Shown piece after piece: positions 44,795 through 50,813 of a DNA stretch of 50,813 nucleotides. Position 1 is the first letter of the stretch. Each line of letters begins with the position of its first letter. The notes under the pieces were generated by a model. It was given only the letters and a program-made list of their open reading frames with translations, was not told the origin of the DNA and did not search any database. The stretch spans positions 1 to 50,813 of the forward strand of contig CACBNQ010000008.1 of the NCBI GenBank assembly GCA_902540655.1. The letters are read 5' to 3'. This DNA is from an uncultured Alphaproteobacteria bacterium. GTDB taxonomy: Bacteria > Pseudomonadota > Alphaproteobacteria > Rhodobacterales > Rhodobacteraceae. Position numbers and translations under genes: made by a program.

Positions 44795-44998
44795 ATGATA
44801 TTAGAAAATGCCCATATATTTGTAATAGTAGCTTGTCTCCTAGTAGTGATAGTTCTTATGATCGGCCTAGGTGGGTTTGCTTTTGGTGGAGAGTTCAATA
44901 AAAAATATGCAAATAAAATTATGCGTTTGAGAATACTTCTACAAGCTATTGCAATATTATTAATTATTCTTTTCGTTTATTTTTCCAGAGGTGAGTAG
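44795..44998 (+). CDS. HIG1-domain-like twin-transmembrane small protein
   Basis: The 67-residue protein has two transmembrane helices (~7-30 and ~46-63) separated by a short loop, FGGEFNKKYANKIMRLRILLQ. The YANKIMRLRILLQ segment is the hallmark of bacterial HIG1-like proteins, which assist cytochrome oxidase assembly in mitochondria and bacteria. An excellent AGGAGGT ribosome site lies 6 bases before the ATG. The next gene, a cobalamin adenosyltransferase, overlaps or abuts its stop, as is common in Alphaproteobacteria. Confidence 0.85.
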   Translation: MILENAHIFVIVACLLVVIVLMIGLGGFAFGGEFNKKYANKIMRLRILLQAIAILLIILFVYFSRGE

Positions 44999-44999
44999 T

Positions 45000-45560
45000 T
45001 TGATAAAATTAAATAAAATATATACAAAAACAGGCGATACTGGAGACACAGCACTTGGTGACGGGCAAAGGGTGCTTAAAGATAGTCTTAGAGTAAACGC
45101 TTATGGGAACGTTGATGAACTTAACGCTAGTATCGGGGTTGTTACCTTGTATGCGACACCGGATTTAAAGAGAAAGCTAAAAAATATCCAAAATGATCTA
45201 TTTGATCTCGGCGCCGATTTGTGTGTGCCGATTTCCGAAACTAATAATGGTAGGTTAAGAGTATCTACTAGCCAGATAGAGACACTAGAAGCCGAGATAG
45301 ATGGAATGAACAATATACTTGAACCTCTAAATAGCTTTATTTTGCCAGGAGGATGTAAGTCTGCCGCTTTCTTGCATCTGGCTAGAACTATTTGTCGTCG
45401 TGCAGAAAGGAGTGTAGTGAGCTTAAGATCTAAAGAAGAGATAAATGACAATACGCTTGTCTACTTAAACAGACTATCAGATTGGCTTTTCGTCGCCTCA
45501 AGAGTTGAAAACCAGGAGAATTCATCTGAGGTGCTTTGGTCGCCTGGAAAAAACAAATAA
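45000..45560 (+). CDS. pduO: Cob(I)alamin adenosyltransferase, PduO type
   Basis: This enzyme transfers the adenosyl group of ATP to cob(I)alamin to make coenzyme B12. The 186-residue protein opens with the family motif KIYTKTGDTGDTALGDG, and contains LNASIGV and a helical core with LARTICRRAERSVV (the ATP-binding RxxxR-like segment) and YLNRLSDWLFVASR. Start choice: TTG at 45000, preceded at about 6 bases by AGAGGTGA; GTG at 44991, which overlaps the previous stop by 8 bases, is an alternative adding three residues. Presence implies use of adenosylcobalamin, for example by methylmalonyl-CoA mutase or a B12-dependent reductase. Confidence 0.92.
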   Translation: MIKLNKIYTKTGDTGDTALGDGQRVLKDSLRVNAYGNVDELNASIGVVTLYATPDLKRKLKNIQNDLFDLGADLCVPISETNNGRLRVSTSQIETLEAEIDGMNNILEPLNSFILPGGCKSAAFLHLARTICRRAERSVVSLRSKEEINDNTLVYLNRLSDWLFVASRVENQENSSEVLWSPGKNK

Positions 45561-45630
45561 AACGTCTTGTATGAATTGTCTAACTAGTGCATATTTTGAA
45601 TTTAAAATGAAACAAAGAGATAAACAATAG

Positions 45631-46389
45631 ATGAAAATTTTAGTTCCTGTAAAAAGAGTCCTAGACTACAACGTTAAAGCTAGAGTGAAAGCAGACGGAA
45701 GTGGTATTGACTTAGCGAATGTTAAGATGTCAATGAACCCGTTCGATGAGATAGCACTAGAGGAAGCAATAAGAATAAAAGAAAAGGGAAATGCAGAGGA
45801 AATAATAGCGGTTTCGATAGGCGTCCAGCAAAACCAAGAGACATTAAGAACTGCATTAGCTATGGGTGCTGACCGAGCCATTTTGGTTGTTGCAACCGAT
45901 GATGTTCACAACGACATTGAACCACTCACAGTAGCGAATATTCTTGCTGCAATTGCTCTTAAAGAAGGTCCGTCTCTTATTTTATGTGGCAAACAGGCCA
46001 TAGATAACGATTTTAACGCAACCGCTCAAATGCTGTCAGCAAAACTGAAATGGTCTCAAGCTACTTTTGCTTCAGAAATTGATGTTAAGGAGGATAATGT
46101 AAGGGTAACAAGAGAGGTCGATGGCGGACTTCAGACCATAGACGCGAAAATACCAGCAGTTGTATCAGTTGATCTCAGATTAAATGAGCCTAGATACGCT
46201 AGTCTCCCAAACATTATGAAGGCAAAAAGAAAACCGCTAGAAGAAATCAATCCAGCCGATCTAGGAGTTGAGGTAACACAAAGGCTCAAAGTTATTAAAA
46301 CAAAAGAGCCAGATAGTAGAGAAGCGGGGTTGATCTTAGAAAACATAGATCAGCTAGTTGAAAAAATTCAAGAAAATGTCGGAGGATAA
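45631..46389 (+). CDS. etfB: Electron transfer flavoprotein beta subunit
   Basis: ETF takes electrons from acyl-CoA and other dehydrogenases and passes them to ETF-quinone oxidoreductase. The 252-residue beta subunit shows [42 protein letters not shown] and the AMP-binding/interaction segment near the C-terminus ([18 protein letters not shown]). It lies directly upstream of etfA (4 bases), giving the normal pair. It connects to the beta-oxidation genes at the beginning of the window functionally, not by position. Confidence 0.96.
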   Translation: MKILVPVKRVLDYNVKARVKADGSGIDLANVKMSMNPFDEIALEEAIRIKEKGNAEEIIAVSIGVQQNQETLRTALAMGADRAILVVATDDVHNDIEPLTVANILAAIALKEGPSLILCGKQAIDNDFNATAQMLSAKLKWSQATFASEIDVKEDNVRVTREVDGGLQTIDAKIPAVVSVDLRLNEPRYASLPNIMKAKRKPLEEINPADLGVEVTQRLKVIKTKEPDSREAGLILENIDQLVEKIQENVGG

Positions 46390-46393
46390 ATTT

Positions 46394-47320
46394 ATGAAAA
46401 TATTGGTTTTGGCAGAAATTAATAACGGCGAGCTCGCCGAGGATCAAACCAGCAAAACTGTGTCAGCAGCATCCACTTTAGGTAAAGTTGATGTTTTGTG
46501 TGCTTCTAACCAGTGCTCCGATGCATCAACAAATATAGCGAAAATGGAGAACGTAGAGAATGTGCTGGTATTAGAAGATGTGCTTTTTGCTGAGAGCCTT
46601 GCTGAGAGCTATAGCGAGACTTTGATGGATACAATAAACTCATATTCTCACATATTTGCTCCTTCAAGTTCCTTTGGGAAAAACGTGCTTCCGAGGATTG
46701 GTGGGATGTTGGATGTAATGGTCATATCAGATGTATCTAAGGTTATTTCGGAGGATACATTTGAACGCCCTGTATATGCGGGTAATGCAATACAGACAGT
46801 GCAGTCCATTGATAAAGTGAAATTAATATCAGTTAGAACTAGCAACTATAGCGCTGTACCTTCGACAGGTAGTGCGGATATAAAGAAAATAGACTGTAAA
46901 GGTAATAATCCTCTTACTACCTTCATAGAAAATAAAATGCAAACAAGTGATAGGCCTGAACTAACTTCAGCAAAAGTGGTTGTGTCTGGAGGAAGAGGTG
47001 TTGGAAGCAAAGAAAATTTTGAAATAATTGAGGGTCTTGCCGACAAACTAGGTGCAGCCGTTGGTGCTAGCAGAGCAGCGGTGGACTCTGGTTTTGCTCC
47101 TAATGATTGGCAAGTTGGACAAACTGGTAAGGTAGTTGCACCCGATTTATATGTTGCAGTTGGAATATCTGGTGCGATACAGCACTTGGCAGGAATGAAA
47201 GACAGCAAAGTAATTGTAGCTATAAACAAAGATGAGGAGGCCCCAATATTTCAGGTCGCTGATTTTGGACTAGTAGATGATCTATTTAAAGCTGTACCGG
47301 AAATAGAAAAGAAAGTCTGA
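46394..47320 (+). CDS. etfA: Electron transfer flavoprotein alpha subunit
   Basis: The 308-residue alpha subunit binds FAD in its C-terminal domain: SGGRGVGSKENF, LGAAVGASRAAVDSG, QVGQTGKVVAPDLYVAVGISGAIQH and INKDEEAPIF are all present. The ATG at 46394 follows a GGAGG ribosome site in the end of etfB (9 bases); an in-frame ATG at 46358 would add 12 non-homologous residues and overlap etfB, so it is rejected. Ends 40 bases from the convergent rapZ. Confidence 0.96.
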   Translation: MKILVLAEINNGELAEDQTSKTVSAASTLGKVDVLCASNQCSDASTNIAKMENVENVLVLEDVLFAESLAESYSETLMDTINSYSHIFAPSSSFGKNVLPRIGGMLDVMVISDVSKVISEDTFERPVYAGNAIQTVQSIDKVKLISVRTSNYSAVPSTGSADIKKIDCKGNNPLTTFIENKMQTSDRPELTSAKVVVSGGRGVGSKENFEIIEGLADKLGAAVGASRAAVDSGFAPNDWQVGQTGKVVAPDLYVAVGISGAIQHLAGMKDSKVIVAINKDEEAPIFQVADFGLVDDLFKAVPEIEKKV

Positions 47321-47360
47321 TTAAGAAGGCATAATATCCAATCAGCGATTATAAGAAAAA

Positions 47361-48215
47361 TCACTTTTGCAAAATTGTGTGAATAATTTTCACGTCAAAA
47401 TCCTTGTATAGTAGGTAATTATACAGCTGCTCAGCAACAAACACAGATCTATGTTGACCTCCAGTACAACCAAGGCCTATCGATAGGTATGATTTACCCT
47501 CCCTTTCGAAAGCAGGAATGACTATAGATATCATCTGAAATAAGTTTTTTTTAAAGGTTGCCCAACTCTTATCTTTATTTAGATAGTCCTTAACTGCCTC
47601 ATCAGTTCCGTTCAGATCTTTTAAACTCTCAACCCAATTTGGGTTCTTTAAAAACCTGCAGTCAAAAATCATGTCTATTGCTGTGGGATACCCTATACTA
47701 AAAGAAAAAGACTGCACCATAATTTGTATATTTCTATTATTTACTACCGGAAAAATAGACCCCAATTTCAATCTTAGCTCATTGGGACTAGTATTGCTGG
47801 TGTCTAAAACAAAGTCCGCTCTTTCCCTTAGAGGAGCAATTAATTTGAGCTCTTTCTTTATTGAAAGTTCAAGATTATTTTCACCAGCAATGGGGTGGGG
47901 TCTTCTAGATAAACTAAATCTTTTAATTAAAATCTCTAAACTACACTCTAAGAATAAGATAACCACCCGAGATTTTGATAATGTCTTCCAGTTATTAATC
48001 TCTCTCATAAATTTCTCAAGAGAAAAAGTCTTCGACCTTAAGTCCAAACCTATAGCTAATGGCCTGTCTTCTAAGTTTGTAGAGGCTACCTGAGGTATCA
48101 AATGAACAGGCACGTTGTCGAGCGTATCGAATCCTTGATCGTCTAGTATATGTATAACAGTGGTCCTTCCAGCACCAGACTGCCCTATAACTAATATTAA
48201 TTCATGATTGTTCAC
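47361..48215 (-). CDS. rapZ: RapZ/YvcJ-family nucleotide-binding protein
   Basis: RapZ family members bind nucleotides with an N-terminal P-loop domain and have a conserved C-terminal domain that in enterobacteria binds glucosamine-6-phosphate and guides RNase E to GlmZ. The 284-residue protein has GQSGAGRT at 11-18 (arginine 17 in place of the Walker A lysine), the DNVP motif, RRPHP, and the C-terminal GCTGGQHRS. The start is GTG with GGAAGGTGA about 6 bases upstream. In most Alphaproteobacteria rapZ follows hprK and precedes PTS genes; here it is alone, 207 bases from the divergent pckA. Confidence 0.9.
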   Translation of the reverse strand: MNNHELILVIGQSGAGRTTVIHILDDQGFDTLDNVPVHLIPQVASTNLEDRPLAIGLDLRSKTFSLEKFMREINNWKTLSKSRVVILFLECSLEILIKRFSLSRRPHPIAGENNLELSIKKELKLIAPLRERADFVLDTSNTSPNELRLKLGSIFPVVNNRNIQIMVQSFSFSIGYPTAIDMIFDCRFLKNPNWVESLKDLNGTDEAVKDYLNKDKSWATFKKNLFQMISIVIPAFEREGKSYLSIGLGCTGGQHRSVFVAEQLYNYLLYKDFDVKIIHTILQK

Positions 48216-48339
48216 CAGTAGTCACCTTCCATTTTATTCTTATTTTACACTAAAGGACAAGTTTGGAAAAATTAAACAACGGGACCTAACGACGATGTAT
48301 TTTTAATTGTTTTTTTACTTTATTTGTGATTTACAAAAT

Positions 48340-48358
48340 AAGGTAACAAAAGGTAACA
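48340..48358 (+). repeat. Ten-base-phased direct repeat upstream of pckA
   Basis: AAGGTAACA occurs twice, at 48340-48348 and 48350-48358, exactly 10 bases apart, so both copies face the same side of the helix. A TTTGT-N5-ACAAA inverted repeat (around 48324-48338) lies directly before it. This is in the 207-base rapZ-pckA gap that also must hold both promoters, so it could be a protein-binding site regulating pckA. Confidence 0.35.
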
Positions 48359-48382
48359 GTCAAACGGAAGCAGATCTTTGTG

Positions 48383-49961
48383 ATGCTATTGGACAGAACG
48401 GGAGTATCGTAAAATTAGTAACGTGTACAAAAATCTAAATGAAATTGACCTGGTCGAAGAGGCCATTAAGAATAGCGAAGGCAAGTTAGGGAAAGGTGGT
48501 TCATTAATCGTGTTTACCGGAGAAAAGACCGGTAGATCTCCTAAAGACAAGCATGTGGTGAGAGAAAAAAACACAGAGGAAAAGATTTGGTGGGAAAACA
48601 ACCGACCAATGACAAGTGACCATTTTAATATACTGCATGAAGATATGTTAGAACATCAAAAAGGAAAAAGATGTTACTCTCAAGATTTACAAGCTTCAAT
48701 GAACACAAATGAGTTTTTAAACATTGAAGTTACGACAGAATTAGCTTGGCATAGTTTATTTATAAGACATTTGCTAAAAGTTCCTTCGGAGCAGTCGCTC
48801 AATAATTTTAAGCCCGACTTCAAAATTTTAAATTTTCCTTCCTTTTTTTCTAATCCTGATCGGCATGGTTGTGTATCAAAGACAACTATTGCTATAAGTT
48901 TTGAAAAAAAACTCGTTCTGATTTGTGGGACTGGGTACGCAGGTGAGAACAAGAAGTCCGTTTTTACACTTTTAAACTTTTTACTTCCTGAAAGATCTAC
49001 AATGCCAATGCATTGCTCTGCAAATCACTCTATTGCAAACGAAAATGACGTTGCATTGTTCTTTGGTTTGTCGGGAACAGGGAAGACAACCCTTTCGGCA
49101 GACCCAGACAGAGTTTTGATTGGTGATGATGAACATGGTTGGAGTGACACTGGAGTATTTAATATTGAGGGCGGGTGTTATGCAAAAACAATTAATTTAA
49201 GTTATGGGGATGAGCCAGAAATTTTCTCAACCACTGAGAAATTTTCTACAGTAATTGAAAACATGAACTACGATCCAAGTGATCGGTCACTTAAATTTTC
49301 AGACTCTTCTATTACTGAAAACATGAGATGTGCCTACCCGATTTCTTACATTAAAAATTCATCAAAATCTGGATGTGGTGGAGTTCCTAGAAATATAATT
49401 TTATTAACATGTGATGCTTTCGGCGTATTACCACCTGTTGCTAACCTTACAGCAGCCGAGGCAGTTTTCTATTTCCTCTCTGGTTTCACATCGAAGGTTG
49501 CCGGAACTGAAGAGGGAATAAAGGAACCCATTCCCACTTTCTCAACTTGTTTTGGTGCGCCATTCATGCCTCAAAAACCAGAAGTATACGGAAAACTTTT
49601 GTGGAGCAAGATCCTTAGCACAGAACCCGTCTGTTGGTTACTTAATACGGGATGGAGCGGTGGTAGCTATGGAACAGGGAAAAGAATATCAATAGAGTTA
49701 ACTCGAAAGATTTTAAAATTTATTTTAAGCAACAAAAAAAACTTACAGATGCGGGAAGACAGGTTTTTTAATTTTTGTGTCCCAATTGAAATAGATGGTG
49801 TTCCTAAAAACTTACTCAACCCTAGGGAGAATTGGGCAAATGCGAGTGATTATGATAGGTCGGCAACTGAATTAAAATCAATGTTTGTGAATAACTTTCA
49901 ACAGTTTCCTTCAATTAATGAAAAAGTAGATAGCGTTTACAATCGTTTAAAAGATGACTAA
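48383..49961 (+). CDS. pckA: Phosphoenolpyruvate carboxykinase (ATP), with an apparent frameshift near the start
   Basis: PckA converts oxaloacetate to phosphoenolpyruvate with ATP, the entry to gluconeogenesis. The main frame from GTG 48423 gives 512 residues with RSPKDKH, the kinase-1 P-loop GLSGTGKTT at 215-223, and GDDEHGWSDTGVFNIEGGCYAKTI. Conserved N-terminal residues lie upstream of that GTG. Codons from ATG 48383 to 48409 (MLLDRTGVS) are in another frame; removing one base at about 48410 joins them to KISNVYKNL in the main frame, with exactly the spacing of a typical alphaproteobacterial start (LDKLGIS-VSGKVFRNL). So either a one-base sequencing error or mutation, a +1 shift at TCG-TAA, or a real restart at the GTG, which has no ribosome site. 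ACGGAAG lies upstream of the ATG. Confidence 0.9.
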
Positions 49962-50652
49962 CACTATGGACCTAATCGGAGTAGACGGTACCTCTTCTGG
50001 CTGGATTGCATCAATAGGAAACTCAAGATACAAGCGTTTATCTACCATAAAATTTTCTCAAGACCTTAATAAACTATTGTCAGACCACCCAGGTAGTATA
50101 GTAGTAATAGATATGCCAATCGAGTTAAATAAAAAAAACTACTTGAGAACATGTGATGTTTTGGCAAAGAAATATCTAGGGAAAGCATTCCAATCCTCGA
50201 TATTTATTCCGCCCTTAAAGAGAGTTCTTAAATGCAATACTTATCAAGAAGCTAATGAGCTTAGTAAGAAAATAGTAGGAAAAGGCATATCAAAGCAATC
50301 GTGGCACTTAAAAAGTAAAATTAGCGAGGTACAACAAATCTCAGAGTTATATAATAAAATTTACGAGGGGCATCCCGAGTGCAGTTTCAGAATGCTAAAA
50401 AATGAATCTCTAAAGGCAAAGAAAAAGTCAGTATCAGGAATTTTTGAAAGATTAGATCTCTTAAAAAGAGTAGGTTTAGATCCTTTATCAGTGAACTTGA
50501 AGTTAGAAAATAATTCCTCAATAAAGATCGATGATGTTTTGGACTCTATGGTTTTATTTATAACAGCGTTAAGAATAGTTGAAGGAAATTACTTATGTCT
50601 AGAAAAAACAGAAATTACAGATTGTGATAATAATGGCAAAATTTTTATATAG
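49954..50652 (+). CDS. DUF429-family protein (predicted RNase H-like nuclease)
   Basis: The 232-residue protein carries the DUF429 signatures in order: GVDGTSSGWIAS near the N-terminus, VVIDMPIELN, CDVLAKKYLGKAFQSSIFIPPLKR, YQEANELSKKIVGKGISKQSW and HPECSFRML. The acidic residues in the first two motifs fit an RNase H-like active site, but activity and biological role of the family are not established. Its ATG overlaps the pckA stop by 8 bases (ATGACTAA), so it is probably translated from the pckA transcript, a partnership with no obvious explanation. Confidence 0.85.
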   Translation: MTNTMDLIGVDGTSSGWIASIGNSRYKRLSTIKFSQDLNKLLSDHPGSIVVIDMPIELNKKNYLRTCDVLAKKYLGKAFQSSIFIPPLKRVLKCNTYQEANELSKKIVGKGISKQSWHLKSKISEVQQISELYNKIYEGHPECSFRMLKNESLKAKKKSVSGIFERLDLLKRVGLDPLSVNLKLENNSSIKIDDVLDSMVLFITALRIVEGNYLCLEKTEITDCDNNGKIFI

Positions 50653-50707
50653 ATTTAATTTGAATTTATGGCCAAAACTAACATATGATTAGTAGGGAGA
50701 AACCACT

Positions 50708-50813
50708 GTGAATATATCTACGCCAGTTGATGATAAAATTAAAAGCGGATTTGTGATTGATGATGGAGAGATTGTAAAAAAATCACTAATAGTCGCTAAA
50801 AAATTAGCTATTT
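50708..50813 (+). CDS. Unidentified protein, N-terminal fragment cut by the window end
   Basis: A GTG start with GGGAGA about 10 bases upstream opens a frame that stays open to the window end (35 codons): it begins MNISTPVDDKIKSG and continues VIDDGEIVKKSLIVAKK. No motif can be recognised from so little sequence. It follows the DUF429 gene by 55 bases on the same strand. Confidence 0.5.
   Translation, partial: MNISTPVDDKIKSGFVIDDGEIVKKSLIVAKKLAI

Noticed and set aside
1-50813. CRISPR arrays, prophage, IS elements, toxin-antitoxin or defence islands
   Set aside because: No arrays of repeats, integrase or transposase motifs, or defence-type domains were seen; the gene content is housekeeping throughout.

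Overview
The window is one dense stretch of housekeeping chromosome from an AT-rich (by eye about 35-38% GC, not counted), streamlined alphaproteobacterium, probably a marine free-living lineage. This rests on alphaproteobacterial gene neighbourhoods: hda-ppk-ppx, aminotransferase-hom-recJ, dnaX-ybaB-recR, rluD-rpoH beside a DUF6476-like gene, dnaG-rpoD, nrdR-ribD-ribE-ribBA-ribH-nusB, etfB-etfA and rapZ/pckA. It also rests on family traits: a short prolyl-tRNA synthetase without the editing insert, a membrane-anchored CycM-type cytochrome c, and a RibBA whose RibA half is degenerate. Genus and species cannot be read from the sequence. I saw no phage, IS element, CRISPR array or rRNA. No gene-free gap exceeds about 210 bases.

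Layout. 1-4103 (+): the end of a thiolase, a FadB/FadJ-type beta-oxidation protein and an acyl-CoA synthetase form a fatty-acid degradation cluster. 4105-4977 (+) is a membrane protein that looks like an M48 peptidase relative without its catalytic motif. 4974-8278 (-) holds lolD, lolC and proS. 8293-13439 (-) holds ppx, ppk, hda and nadK (polyphosphate, replication control, NADP). 13611-19523 (+) holds glyA, an unlisted small lipoprotein gene, an aminotransferase, homoserine dehydrogenase, a small basic ORF and recJ. A tRNA-Glu and the convergent gapA follow. 20784-24885 (-) holds a second acyl-CoA ligase, recR, ybaB, dnaX and the SRP RNA gene with a clear promoter. 24948-29632 (+) holds nudC and a fused 5-oxoprolinase. 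29634-30872 (-) holds a lone ImuA-like protein and cytochrome c.

30983-31834 (+) is pheA. 31836-33840 (-) is rpoH and rluD. 33846-38115 (+) is a DUF6476-like protein, dnaG and rpoD. 38135-42463 (+) is the nrdR-riboflavin-nusB operon with a good sigma70 promoter. 42441-44654 (-) is parC. 44795-47320 (+) is a HIG1-like protein, a cobalamin adenosyltransferase and etfBA. 47361-48215 (-) is rapZ, and 48380-50652 (+) is pckA and a DUF429 protein; a truncated unknown gene starts at 50708.

Together the genes describe an aerobic heterotroph. Fatty acids are burnt through FadB, thiolase and ETF; 5-oxoproline is recycled; gluconeogenesis runs through PckA and GapA; respiration uses a cytochrome c shuttle; and riboflavin is made locally for ETF and other flavoproteins. 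No clearly new multi-gene system is visible. The best leads are an apparent single-base frameshift at the start of pckA, a catalytically dead M48-like protein, a solitary ImuA-like protein, two small genes (14915-15046, 17626-17790), and a rapZ-pckA junction from which the usual hprK/PTS genes are absent.
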